Positions 52,518 through 61,695 of a DNA stretch of 64,000 nucleotides are shown piece after piece; the first letter of the stretch is position 1; each line of letters starts with the position of its first letter. Under the pieces are notes generated by a model. That model did no database searches. It was not told where the DNA came from and saw nothing but the letters and a program-made list of their open reading frames with translations. Source of the stretch: Candidatus Ruminimicrobiellum bubulum (lineage in GTDB: Bacteria; Elusimicrobiota; Endomicrobiia; Endomicrobiales; Endomicrobiaceae); the NCBI GenBank assembly GCA_017651625.1, contig JAGCCP010000007.1, positions 27,153 through 91,152 on the forward strand, read 5' to 3'. The translations under genes were made by a program, and so were the position numbers.

Positions 52518-52556
52518 TTGAAAAAATAGTCAATAATATGATATAAATATTGACTA
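52518..52556 (+). promoter_or_regulatory. tRNA-Lys promoter overlapped by a TAGTCAATA inverted repeat
   Basis: -35 TTGAAA (52518-52523), 18-bp spacer, -10 TATAAA (52542-52547). A 9-bp perfect inverted repeat TAGTCAATA (52527-52535) / TATTGACTA (52548-52556) brackets the -10 and the expected start site, as an operator would. Confidence 0.5.
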
Positions 52557-52567
52557 TGAATACAAAT

Positions 52568-52640
52568 GCGTCATTAGCTCAATTGGTAGAGCAAACGGCT
52601 CTTAACCGTTAGGTTATAGGTTCGATTCCTATATGACGCA
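52568..52640 (+). tRNA. tRNA-Lys (CTT)
   Basis: 73 nt. Acceptor GCGTCAT/ATGACGC, discriminator A, D-arm GCTC..GAGC, anticodon stem AACGG/CCGTT with loop CTCTTAA (anticodon CTT), T-arm ATAGG/CCTAT. No CCA encoded. Confidence 0.93.
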
Positions 52641-52659
52641 TTTTTTATTTTATAAAAAC

Positions 52660-52740
52660 TATTGACAAATCAGTCAATAAATACTTAAATATACTAACGA
52701 GCCGGCAAGCGGTTCGCATTAAAAAAGTCCTAATCGGACT
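52660..52740 (+). promoter_or_regulatory. Promoter and structured 5' leader of the cold-shock gene
   Basis: -35 TTGACA (52662-52667) inside an inverted repeat TATTGAC-6-GTCAATA, with -10 TTAAAT (17-bp spacing) or TATACT further down. Two hairpins follow: CGAGCCG-GCAAG-CGGTTCG (52698-52716, one G-U) and AGTCC-TAATC-GGACT (52726-52740). AAGGAG is 9 nt before the ATG. Structured leaders are usual for csp thermosensing mRNAs. Confidence 0.55.
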
Positions 52741-52761
52741 ATAAATAAGGAGTAGACGTAA

Positions 52762-52965
52762 ATGGCACAAGGTAAAGTAAAATGGTTTAATGACCAAAAA
52801 GGTTATGGATTCATTTCCAACGATGATGGTTCAGGCGATGTATTCGCACATTATTCAGCTGTTCAAGCAGAAGGTTTTAAATCTCTTGCTGAAGGCGACA
52901 AAGTTGAATTTGATGTTGTTGAATCAGAAAAAGGTCCTAAAGCAGCTAACATAAGAAAAATATAA
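52762..52965 (+). CDS. cspA: Cold-shock domain protein
   Basis: 67 residues, one cold-shock OB fold. [20 protein letters not shown] (RNP1 KGYGFI) and DVFAHYSAV (RNP2). Acts as an RNA chaperone. It stands alone between tRNA-Lys and aroQ, with its own promoter, long leader and terminator. Confidence 0.95.
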   Translation: MAQGKVKWFNDQKGYGFISNDDGSGDVFAHYSAVQAEGFKSLAEGDKVEFDVVESEKGPKAANIRKI

Positions 52966-52984
52966 TTTTTTTGCTAGCATAATA

Positions 52985-53017
52985 AAAAACACTCTGTCGA
53001 AAGACAGAGTGTTTTTT
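52985..53017 (+). terminator. Rho-independent terminator of cspA
   Basis: 9-bp stem CACTCTGTC/GACAGAGTG with GAAA tetraloop, A5 before and T7 after. Also placed to stop the opposing aroQ transcript. Confidence 0.92.
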
Positions 53018-53030
53018 TATTTGACTAAAT

Positions 53031-53456
53031 TTATTTACTGAAATATTCCAAAGCCAAAATATATCCTTGAATACCAAGGCCGGCTATTTGCCCTACAACA
53101 ACAGGTGCTATTAAAGAATTATGTCTAAACTCTTCTCTGGAATAAACGTTTGAAATATGAACTTCAATTGCAGGTATATCAACTGCGGCAAAAGCATCTC
53201 TTATTGCAACCGATGTATGAGTATATGCTGCAGGGTTTATTATAATAGCATCAAAATTTCCTTTTGCTCCGCAAATTTTATCTACTATTTCCCCTTCGTG
53301 ATTAGATTGAAAACATTCAACTTCAACTTTTAATTGTTCTGCTCTATTTTTTATTTTGTTTTCGATATCTTTTAAAGTTGTTTTACCGTAAATTTCAGGT
53401 TCTCTTGTTCCCAGCAAATTTAAGTTTGGTCCGTTAATTACTAATATTTTTTTCAT
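53031..53456 (-). CDS. aroQ: 3-dehydroquinate dehydratase, type II
   Basis: 141 residues. Third step of the shikimate pathway. [17 protein letters not shown] (catalytic Arg and Tyr), [29 protein letters not shown] and [15 protein letters not shown]. Overlaps aroB by 4 nt. Confidence 0.96.
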   Translation of the reverse strand: MKKILVINGPNLNLLGTREPEIYGKTTLKDIENKIKNRAEQLKVEVECFQSNHEGEIVDKICGAKGNFDAIIINPAAYTHTSVAIRDAFAAVDIPAIEVHISNVYSREEFRHNSLIAPVVVGQIAGLGIQGYILALEYFSK

Positions 53457-54538
53457 TTTAAAAAATCCTTTATTGTATTTAAAATTATTTTATTATCTAT
53501 TTCCATACCCGTAACGGCTTTACCTATTTTTTTCGGCAACACAAATCTTATTTTACCGGAAACGGATTTTTTGTCTTTTTTCATTATATTCAATAAATCG
53601 TTAGGATTAACTTTTAAATTTGCTTTATCCTTAAATCCGGAACTGATAACCATATCTCTTATTTTTTGTTTCGTTATATCATCACAAAATTTAATTCTAT
53701 TAGCCAGTTCCGCAACAAACAACATTCCGATTGCAACCGCTTCACCATGCAAATATTTCTTATATTTTGTTATTGTTTCCAAAGCATGTCCGAAAGTATG
53801 TCCGAAATTCAATAATTCCCTTACACCTTTTCTTTCTTTTTCATCTTCTTCCACAACTTTTGCTTTGAACTTGCAGCACTCATAAATAATTTTATCGAAA
53901 TCTTTTTTATTTATAACGGATTTATTTAATATTTTATCCAGTTCATCAAAAAATTTTGTGCTGAAAGTAATGGCATATTTAACCACTTCTCCTATACCGT
54001 TTTTTATATGTTCAGGACTCAAAGTTTCTATAAAATTTGAGTTTATATAAACAAATTTGGGTTGATAAAACGTACCTACCACATTCTTACCCATTTCCAA
54101 ATCTACTCCTGTTTTACCACCGATGGAAGAATCAACCATAGCAAGTAACGATGTAGGCACTTGCACTAAACCTAAACCTCTCATATATGTAGATGCAAAA
54201 AGTCCCGACACATCACCTACAACTCCTCCGCCCAAAGCAACAACGGTAAATTTTCTGTCTAGTCCGACTTTTAAAGCATAATTATATATTTCGGTTAATG
54301 TTTTTATATTTTTTGATTGTTCACCCGCTTTAAAAACAAAACTTTCCACTACAAAGTTTTCTTTTTTTAAAATAGAACAAAGTTCTTTTAAATATAATTT
54401 TGAAACGTTTGTATCACTAATAAAAAATATCTTCCTGTTGGGAAGATATTTTTTTAAATTATTCAACAAATCCGAATAATTATTTGACAAAATTATTTTA
54501 TATGGATTATTTTTTAAATTTAAGTTTATAAACTTCAT
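53453..54538 (-). CDS. aroB: 3-dehydroquinate synthase
   Basis: 361 residues. NAD-binding [40 protein letters not shown], zinc-site [14 protein letters not shown] and HGEAVAIGM. Second step of the shikimate pathway. 6 nt from the giant surface-protein gene, so probably cotranscribed with it. Confidence 0.96.
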   Translation of the reverse strand: MKFINLNLKNNPYKIILSNNYSDLLNNLKKYLPNRKIFFISDTNVSKLYLKELCSILKKENFVVESFVFKAGEQSKNIKTLTEIYNYALKVGLDRKFTVVALGGGVVGDVSGLFASTYMRGLGLVQVPTSLLAMVDSSIGGKTGVDLEMGKNVVGTFYQPKFVYINSNFIETLSPEHIKNGIGEVVKYAITFSTKFFDELDKILNKSVINKKDFDKIIYECCKFKAKVVEEDEKERKGVRELLNFGHTFGHALETITKYKKYLHGEAVAIGMLFVAELANRIKFCDDITKQKIRDMVISSGFKDKANLKVNPNDLLNIMKKDKKSVSGKIRFVLPKKIGKAVTGMEIDNKIILNTIKDFLK

Positions 54539-54544
54539 TTAATT

Positions 54545-57500
54545 TTACCAATGTATATCTTTTTGTATTAAACCGTTATTATTTTCCAACCCATATTTTG
54601 TATTCCAATCTTGTTCGGTATTATCAAGAGTTTGTTTTTTAGAATCCTGTTTCTTATTAATAACAAACTTTTCAACAACATAAAAGTTCTGATCCGTCAT
54701 GTTTCTTGATAAATTCTTATATGTTCTTGATTTAGGAGACAAATTATATACATCCGTACCGGAAAGAACGGTTATCAAATAATTTCCGCCTTTTTCCAAA
54801 CCTACAATTTTATAGTAACCGTTTTTATCGGTCAAATAAATTTTTTCTTCGTTTGCCAACAACAATCTGACTTGAACACCTTTAACACCGAACTTCGATC
54901 TTAAAACTCTACCTTGTATATATAATGTATCCTTCTTTTTATTGGGATCTATAACCTGTCTTACTTCAGCATCTTCTTCGTATTGTTCGTTATCTGCTAC
55001 TGCTTCTTCGCTCTTAATTCCTTTCTTGGCTACAACTTCAGATGCTTCAACTTTGGCTTTTCTCTCTTTTTCGATTCTTGCTCTTTCATCTTCTTCGGCT
55101 TTTTCTTTTTCTTCTCTAGCCAATCTTTCAGATTCTTCTTTTTCTGCTCTTGCTTTTTCTTCAGCTTCCAATCTCTTCAATTCAGCCTCAAATTTTTCTT
55201 GTTCTTCTTTAGCTATTCTTTCAGCCTCTTCTTTTTCGGCCTTTATTCTTTCCTGCTCTGCTCTTGCCTCTTCTTCAGCTTTTAATTTTTCTTCTTTTGC
55301 TATTCTTTCTGCTTCTTCTTTTTCCGCTTTCAATCTTTCTTTTTCTTCTCTTGCTATTCTCTCAGCCTCTTCTTTTTCGGCTTTTATTCTTTCTTTTTCT
55401 TCTTTTTCGGCTCTTGCTTTTTCTTCAGCCTCCAATCTCTTCAATTCAGCTTCTAAGCGAGCCTGTTCTTCTCTTTCTAATTTTTCTGCTTCGGCTATTG
55501 CTTTAGCTTCTTCTTTTGCTCTTAATCTTTCCTCTTCGGCTAATCTTGCCGCTTCTTCTTTTTCAGCTTTTATTCTTTCTTTTTCGGCTCTTTCAGCATC
55601 TAATTTTGCTTGTTTTTCAGCTTCAATTCTTTCTCTTTCTTCTCTTGCGATTCTTTCTTTTTCTTCTTGTTCCAATCTCTTTAATTCCGCTTCCATTCTC
55701 GCTTGTTCTTCCGCTTCCTCTTTAGCTCTTATTCTTTCTTCTTCAGCTAATCTTGCAGCCTCTTCTTTTTCGGCCTTCAATCTTTCTTTTTCAGCTTTTT
55801 CGGTTTCTATTCTTGCTTGTTTTTCTTCTTCAAGTCTTCTCTTTTCTTCCAAAGAAGCTCTCATTTTTTCTTCGGCTTCTTCTCTTCTAAGTTCCGCTTT
55901 TAATCTTGCGGCTTCTTCTTTTTCCGCTTTTATTCTTTCTCTTTCGGCTTTTGCTTCTTCTAAAGCTCTTATTTTTTCTTCTCTTGCTAATCTTGCCGCT
56001 TCTTCTTTTTCGGCCTTCAATCTTTCTTTTTCAGCTTTTGCTTCTCTTATTTTAGCTTGTTTTTGTTCGGCTATTCTTTCTCTTTCGGCCTTAGCGGCTT
56101 CTATTTTTTCCAACTTTTCTTCTTTTGCTTCCGACTTCTTTAATTCCGCATATAATCTCTTTTGTTCAGCCGCTTCCTCTTTTGCTCTTTCTTTTTCTTC
56201 TTTTGCAAGTCTTGCGGCTTCTTCTTTTTCGGCTTTTATTCTTTCTTTTTCAGCTTTGGCTTCTTCCATCTTAGCCAATTTTTCTTCTTTTGCTAATCTT
56301 GCCGCTTCTTCTTTTTCGGCTTTTATTCTTTCTTTTTCAGCTTTGGCTTCTTCCATCTTAGCTTGTTTTTCTTCTAATTTAGCTTGTTTTGCTTCTTCAG
56401 CTTCCAATTTCTTTATCTCGGCATCAAATTTTGCACGTTCTCTGGCTTCTTCTTTTGCTCTCTCTTTTTCATCTCTTGCAAGTCTTATTGCTGCTTCTTT
56501 TTCTTCTTTAGCAACTCTTGCGGCCTCTGCTTTTTCTTCTTTTATTCTTTCCTTTTCGGCTTTGGCTTCTTCTATCTTTGCTAATTTTTCTTCTTTAGCT
56601 AATCTTGCAGCCTCTTCTTTTTCTGCTTTTATTCTTTCTTTTTCGGCTTTTGCTTCTTCTATCTTTGCCTGTCTTTCTTCTAATTTAGCTTGTTTTGCTT
56701 CTTCAGCTTCCAATTTCTTCATCTCGGCATCAAATTTTGCACGTTCTCTGGCTTCTTCTTTTGCTCTTTCTTTTTCTTCTTTTGCAAGTCTTGCAGCTTC
56801 TTCTTTTTCTTCTTTAGCCAATCTTGCAGCTTCAGCTTTTTCTTCTTTTATTCTTTCCTTTTCAGCTTTTGCTTCTTCTATCTTAGCCAATCTTTCTTCC
56901 TTAGCTAACCTTGCGGCTTCTTCTTTTTCTGCTCTTATTCTTTCTCTTTCGGCTCTTGCTTCTTCCAATTTAGCTTCTCTTTCTTCATTGGCTAATCTTA
57001 AGGCCTCTTCTTTTTCGGCTTTTATTCTCTCTCTTTCTTCCATAGCTTCTCTTGCTTTTTCTTCAGCTTCAAGTTTTCTTAGCTCTGCCTCGAATCTTGC
57101 ACGTTCTTTGGCTTCTTCTTGAGCTCTTATCTTTTCTTCTTTTGCTAACCTTGCCGCTTCTTCTTTTTCTGCTTTTATTCTTTCTTTTTCGGCTTTAGCT
57201 TCTTCTATCTTTGCTTGCTTTTCGGCAGCTATTCTTTCTTTTTCTGCTTGTGCTTCCTCTATCTTAGCTTGCCTTTCTTCTTCTGCTAATCTTAAGGCCT
57301 CTTCTCTTTCAGCCGCTATTCTTTCTCTTTCAGCTCTTGCCTCTTCCAATTTAGCTTCTCTTTCTTCTCTTGCTATTCTTTCAGCCTCTTCTTTTTCGGC
57401 TTTTATTCTTTCTTTTTCTTCTTTTTCGGCTCTTGCAGCTTCCAATTTAGCCTGTTTTTCGGCTGCTAATCTTTCCTTCTCGGCTCTTGCAGCTTCCAAC

Positions 57501-59323
57501 TTAGCCTGTTTTTCTTCTTCTGCTTTTAATTTCTTTTCTAATGCTATTCTTTCTTTTTCTTCTTTTGCTAATCTTGCGGCTTCTTCTTTTGCCTGTTTTT
57601 CAGCAGCTATTCTTGCGACCTCTGCTTGTTCAACTTCCAATTTTGCAAGTCTTGCCGCTTCGGCAACTCTTTCAGCTTCTTCTCTTTCGGCTCTTAATCT
57701 TTCTTCTTCGGCTTTCTTTGCTTCGGCCGCAATCTTTTCCGCTTCCAGTTTTACTTGTTTTTCTAATTCTTCGTTTTGTTTAGATTCTTTTTCGTCACTT
57801 AATACAACAAAATTAACATTTTCCAGATTTTCCGATAAGTAAGAAATTTCATATTCCGGTTTTTTGAAAGTAAAACCTTCACTTGAAACAGTTACCGTAT
57901 ATGCTTTTGATGGCGCAAAACCCTTTAATGTATACTTACCGTTTACATCGGTTTGTGCAGTTTTACCGTCACAAGATACAATAGCATCTTTTAAAGGTTT
58001 TACACCTTTTACAACTTTACCGGAAATATCCAAGAAAGTTTCAAAAGAAACTAATTCCTCTTGTTGTAAATTATTTATGGTATACTTTGTATCAACAAAT
58101 TTTATTCCGTTTTTCTTTACCGATATGGTATATTTTTCGCCACCTTTTAAACCTTTTATGATACTCATTCCGTTATCATTTGTTCTATATGTGTTGGTGG
58201 TACCGCTTAATGCTATTTCAACATTAGCTAAAGGTTTGTTTCCGCTTGTAACACTAACTGTTACATTATACTTTTCATTGTCGGCTTTAAATGCCTGATA
58301 ATTCGATTCACTGGCTAACGAATTTATTATTTTTTCGCTGGGATCAAAAGTGTATCCTTTGCTTGAAACTGAGATTCTGTAACGTTTGTTCAGTCCCAAG
58401 TTTGAAACCTTAAACATACCTTGAGCATCTGTTTTATATTGTTTATCTACATCTGTTATATCGATTATTGCATCTTTTAACGGTTTACCGTTATATGTAA
58501 CTTTTCCCACAAACTGACCTGTTATGGTAAAATCAAGATTATCTCTATCACCTGTTACTTTGGTTATAGGTATAGATCTCGGTGAAGAATCAAATTTGTT
58601 GTCTGCTATTTTTATAACATAATCACCGTTCGAAACAGCGGAATCTGTTTTATAGTACCCGTCATTGTCTGTTTTATATATTACACCGTTTATATCTACA
58701 TCTATTCCGGGAACACCTTCGCCTAAAGAGGTAACTCTACCCGTAAGAGAAATGCTCTTTGTAAAATTATGAATAACATTTTTTTCCAAATATTCAGTAG
58801 TGAATGGTGTGAAAGAATATTTATCGGACACAACTTTTACTTCATAAGGTCCGTTATATTCCAAATTATCTATAACATATTCACCGTCTTCATCGGTATA
58901 GTATTTTATAGGTCTGTTATTAATCATAACGATAACGCCTTTTGCCGGCTTACCTCCGACAAGGACTTTACCGCTTATAGAAAATTTTGCTCTTTCGGCA
59001 ACAAAATTTTGGTTTATTTTACTTTCATCTAAATTTTTGAAAACTTTTGTATCAGGTGTGAATACATACCCGGGTTTTGAAAGTTTTAATGTATAAGTAC
59101 CGCCTTTTTCCAAACCGGCAATTATGTAGTTACCGGTTCTACCTGTTTTTACTTTCAAGTTTTTTGTACCGGTAACATCAATGGTAATATCGTTAAGTGC
59201 TAATCCAGAAGAGGACGAAAACTGAGTAACTGCACCGCTTATAGACACGGTTTCTGCATAGGCATACATATACATAAGTAAACCGGCAAAAACAAACATG
59301 CACGTTGCAAAAAGTTTTTTCAT
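54545..59323 (-). CDS. Giant exported protein: six Ig-like carboxypeptidase-regulatory domains, ~900-residue charged single helix, one C-terminal Ig-like domain
   Basis: 1592 residues. Signal peptide MKKLFATCMFVFAGLLMYMYAYA. Six N-terminal repeats of about 80 residues (about 25-505) each with a (V/I)SGKV..G.PL..A.(V/I)...TD..G.Y.(I)..L..G..Y.(V/I)V...Y.F.P pattern, the CarboxypepD_reg/Ig-like fold. Residues about 512-1430 are almost only Glu, Lys, Ala and Arg in repeats such as EEARLAKEEKERIKAEKEEA, with no Pro or Gly: a long single alpha helix or coiled coil. Residues about 1455-1560 are a seventh Ig-like domain (LYIQGRVLRSKFGVKGVQVRLLL). No Cys, LPxTG, membrane anchor or autotransporter domain was seen. 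AGGAG precedes the ATG; aroB follows. Confidence 0.85.
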   Translation of the reverse strand: MKKLFATCMFVFAGLLMYMYAYAETVSISGAVTQFSSSSGLALNDITIDVTGTKNLKVKTGRTGNYIIAGLEKGGTYTLKLSKPGYVFTPDTKVFKNLDESKINQNFVAERAKFSISGKVLVGGKPAKGVIVMINNRPIKYYTDEDGEYVIDNLEYNGPYEVKVVSDKYSFTPFTTEYLEKNVIHNFTKSISLTGRVTSLGEGVPGIDVDINGVIYKTDNDGYYKTDSAVSNGDYVIKIADNKFDSSPRSIPITKVTGDRDNLDFTITGQFVGKVTYNGKPLKDAIIDITDVDKQYKTDAQGMFKVSNLGLNKRYRISVSSKGYTFDPSEKIINSLASESNYQAFKADNEKYNVTVSVTSGNKPLANVEIALSGTTNTYRTNDNGMSIIKGLKGGEKYTISVKKNGIKFVDTKYTINNLQQEELVSFETFLDISGKVVKGVKPLKDAIVSCDGKTAQTDVNGKYTLKGFAPSKAYTVTVSSEGFTFKKPEYEISYLSENLENVNFVVLSDEKESKQNEELEKQVKLEAEKIAAEAKKAEEERLRAEREEAERVAEAARLAKLEVEQAEVARIAAEKQAKEEAARLAKEEKERIALEKKLKAEEEKQAKLEAARAEKERLAAEKQAKLEAARAEKEEKERIKAEKEEAERIAREEREAKLEEARAERERIAAEREEALRLAEEERQAKIEEAQAEKERIAAEKQAKIEEAKAEKERIKAEKEEAARLAKEEKIRAQEEAKERARFEAELRKLEAEEKAREAMEERERIKAEKEEALRLANEEREAKLEEARAERERIRAEKEEAARLAKEERLAKIEEAKAEKERIKEEKAEAARLAKEEKEEAARLAKEEKERAKEEARERAKFDAEMKKLEAEEAKQAKLEERQAKIEEAKAEKERIKAEKEEAARLAKEEKLAKIEEAKAEKERIKEEKAEAARVAKEEKEAAIRLARDEKERAKEEARERAKFDAEIKKLEAEEAKQAKLEEKQAKMEEAKAEKERIKAEKEEAARLAKEEKLAKMEEAKAEKERIKAEKEEAARLAKEEKERAKEEAAEQKRLYAELKKSEAKEEKLEKIEAAKAERERIAEQKQAKIREAKAEKERLKAEKEEAARLAREEKIRALEEAKAERERIKAEKEEAARLKAELRREEAEEKMRASLEEKRRLEEEKQARIETEKAEKERLKAEKEEAARLAEEERIRAKEEAEEQARMEAELKRLEQEEKERIAREERERIEAEKQAKLDAERAEKERIKAEKEEAARLAEEERLRAKEEAKAIAEAEKLEREEQARLEAELKRLEAEEKARAEKEEKERIKAEKEEAERIAREEKERLKAEKEEAERIAKEEKLKAEEEARAEQERIKAEKEEAERIAKEEQEKFEAELKRLEAEEKARAEKEESERLAREEKEKAEEDERARIEKERKAKVEASEVVAKKGIKSEEAVADNEQYEEDAEVRQVIDPNKKKDTLYIQGRVLRSKFGVKGVQVRLLLANEEKIYLTDKNGYYKIVGLEKGGNYLITVLSGTDVYNLSPKSRTYKNLSRNMTDQNFYVVEKFVINKKQDSKKQTLDNTEQDWNTKYGLENNNGLIQKDIHW

Positions 59324-59397
59324 GTTTTCTCCTAATTTAGTTTATACCACGTTTCCTAATATTTTAACCTTTTTTATTTTATTTTTCAATTATTTTT

Positions 59398-61581
59398 TCA
59401 ATTTTTTATTACTGTTAAATTAGCAAACTTTGCTAACAATTTTTTCCATTGCCCGTTTGAAAACAGTACTACCAACTTCAAATTATCACCCGAACCGCTC
59501 TTATCTATTATCTTTCCGTTACCAAAAGCCTGGTGCGAAACAATTGTTCCTATTTGGTACGGACTATCATCCACCCTTTCTATAGGTTCGTAAGTTATCT
59601 CTTCTTTATATTTAGATTCAAACGGCATACTATTTGTTACAACATTTCTCGCTGCCCTGTTGGAAAGTTGTTCCGTAAAACCGGCTTCCAATAAAAATCT
59701 TGAAGGCATATTCCACTTGGTTTTACCGAACACCGTTCTTTCGGTTGCCCAAGTCATATACAAATTTTCTTTAGCTCTTGTCATACCAACATACATTAAT
59801 CTTCTTTCTTCTTCCAACTCTTGTTCATCGTAAGCAGATTCACCTATAGGGAAAAGTCCTTCTTCAAGCCCAACTATAAACACGTTTTTAAATTCAAGTC
59901 CTTTAGCTAAATGGAGTGTCATTAACGTAACTTTATCTTCCGCATCCTGCCAGGAATCTATGTCCGTTACAAGTGCAACTTGCGATAAGTATCCGGCAAG
60001 CGACCTGTCCGGAGATCTTCTTTCAAAATCTTCAACTGCCGATACAAATTCCTGTATATTTTCTATTCTGTTTTTGTTTTCCGGGCTGTCGGTAAGTTCA
60101 AGTTCTCTTATGTAACCGGAATCTTCTATCACCGTTTCAACTATTTCTTTTACGGTCTTGTCATATTTAGTTAATACGTTTTTTTCTATTATTTGTCTGA
60201 ACGAATTCATTGCGGCAAGCGAACTTCTCGGAATAATATCTGTTCCTGCAAACTTTAATGCTTCATATAAAGAAATACCTTTAGATGCAGCAAAAGCTTC
60301 CAACTTATCCATAGAAGATTTTCCCACACCTCTTCTCGGAACATTTACTACTCTTCGAAAACTAACATTATCGTTGGTATTATGTATAAGTTTTAAGTAT
60401 GCCATGATATCTTTAATTTCGGCTCTTTCATAAAACTTTAATGTTCCTACAACATTATAAGGTATACCTTGCCTTCTTAAAGCATCTTCCAATGCTCTGG
60501 ACTGTGCGTTTGTTCTGTAAAAAATTGCAAAATCGGAAAGTTTATAACCGCTTTCTCTGTTTATAAGTATCATATCCACAACTCTGGCGGCTTCATCGTT
60601 TTCGTTCATATTTTGGAAAACGTTTATATTGCCTTTATCTTCGTTACTTGTCCAAAGTTGTTTAGGTACTCTGCCTGTATTATTTTTTACAACGTTCCAT
60701 GCTCTTTGAAGAATTTTTGGAGTAGAACGATAATTTTCTTCGAGTTTTACCGTTGTACATCCCGGATAATCTTTTTCAAAATCCAAGATATTTGTTATAT
60801 CCGCCCCACGCCAAGAATAAATACTTTGATCATCGTCACCTACGACACATATGTTCTTATATTTTTCCGCTAACATTTTCGTTAAAACATATTGTGCATG
60901 GTTGGTATCCTGATACTCATCCACCAATATGTATTGAAATTTATCTTGATATTTCGAAAGAATTTCGGGATGTTCCTGCAAATTTAAAACTGTTTGCATA
61001 ATTAAATCACCGAAATCGAAAGCATTATAAGTTTTCAGTTTCTTTTGATAAAGCTCGTATATTAATGATACCGTTTTTCCGTAAAAGTCACCTTTTGCCT
61101 GGCAATCGTCACTCATATCTTTCGGGCTGTCCAAATCGTCTTTTGCTCTGCTGATTCTGTTTGCCACCCATGTAGGTTTAAACTTTTTATCGTCGAGATT
61201 TAGTTCCTTTATACATTCTTTTACAACGTTAACCTGTTCACCCATATCGTATATAAGGAAGTTCGGATCTATACCGAAATTTTTTGCTTCGCAAGATAAA
61301 AGGTATAAACAGAACGAATGGAATGTGGAAACTCTTACATCAAAAGCCATGTTGTCGGTTAACTCGTTTACTCTTTTTCTCATTTCGTTTGCAGCTTTAT
61401 TGGTAAACGTAACCGCCAATATATTGTAAGGCCTTACACCTTGTTCCAAAAGGTATGCTATTCTATATGTAATAACCCTTGTTTTACCTGTACCGGCACC
61501 CGCAAAAATTATCAGCGGACCGTCCGTATGTAAAACGGCCTCTTTTTGTGAATTATTTAAATTCTCTAATGATATAGTCAT
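59398..61581 (-). CDS. UvrD/PcrA/Rep-family DNA helicase
   Basis: 727 residues from ATG at 61581; a start 13 codons upstream would fall into the promoter. Superfamily 1A helicase: LNNSQKEAVLHTDGPLIIFAGAGTGKTRV (Q motif and Walker A), VTFTNKAANEMRKRV (Ia), ILVDEYQDTNHAQY (II), VVGDDDQSIYSWRGAD (III), RSTPKILQ, LMTLHLAKGLEFKNVFIVGLEEGLFP (V), LMYVGMTRAKENLYM (VI). A C-terminal Tudor-like segment (GTIVSHQAFGNGKIID) as in PcrA. Repair and replication-restart role. Confidence 0.94.
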   Translation of the reverse strand: MTISLENLNNSQKEAVLHTDGPLIIFAGAGTGKTRVITYRIAYLLEQGVRPYNILAVTFTNKAANEMRKRVNELTDNMAFDVRVSTFHSFCLYLLSCEAKNFGIDPNFLIYDMGEQVNVVKECIKELNLDDKKFKPTWVANRISRAKDDLDSPKDMSDDCQAKGDFYGKTVSLIYELYQKKLKTYNAFDFGDLIMQTVLNLQEHPEILSKYQDKFQYILVDEYQDTNHAQYVLTKMLAEKYKNICVVGDDDQSIYSWRGADITNILDFEKDYPGCTTVKLEENYRSTPKILQRAWNVVKNNTGRVPKQLWTSNEDKGNINVFQNMNENDEAARVVDMILINRESGYKLSDFAIFYRTNAQSRALEDALRRQGIPYNVVGTLKFYERAEIKDIMAYLKLIHNTNDNVSFRRVVNVPRRGVGKSSMDKLEAFAASKGISLYEALKFAGTDIIPRSSLAAMNSFRQIIEKNVLTKYDKTVKEIVETVIEDSGYIRELELTDSPENKNRIENIQEFVSAVEDFERRSPDRSLAGYLSQVALVTDIDSWQDAEDKVTLMTLHLAKGLEFKNVFIVGLEEGLFPIGESAYDEQELEEERRLMYVGMTRAKENLYMTWATERTVFGKTKWNMPSRFLLEAGFTEQLSNRAARNVVTNSMPFESKYKEEITYEPIERVDDSPYQIGTIVSHQAFGNGKIIDKSGSGDNLKLVVLFSNGQWKKLLAKFANLTVIKN

Positions 61582-61590
61582 AATTTGCGT

Positions 61591-61620
61591 ATTATACCAT
61601 ATATAAGAAATAATACTCAA
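61591..61620 (-). promoter_or_regulatory. Promoter giving an apparently leaderless helicase mRNA
   Basis: -35 TTGAGT (61620-61615), 18-bp spacer, -10 TATAAT (61596-61591); ATG at 61581 is 9 nt after the -10. No Shine-Dalgarno. Confidence 0.7.
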
Positions 61621-61624
61621 ATAA

Positions 61625-61653
61625 TTGTTTTATAAATAAAATATATGTAAAAT
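61625..61653 (+). promoter_or_regulatory. Promoter of argD-argG
   Basis: -35 TTGTTT (61625-61630), 17-bp spacer, -10 TAAAAT (61648-61653). Divergent from the helicase promoter. AAAGGAG at 61683-61689 serves the argD start. Confidence 0.5.
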
Positions 61654-61695
61654 ATTAAAGTTATTTTATTTATCATATATGCAAAGGAGCATGTA

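Noticed and set aside
54942..57122. A 726-codon open frame antisense to the giant gene, Ser/Phe/Leu-rich.
   Set aside because: It is the complement of the Glu/Lys/Ala repeat; no ribosome site or domain. A shadow.
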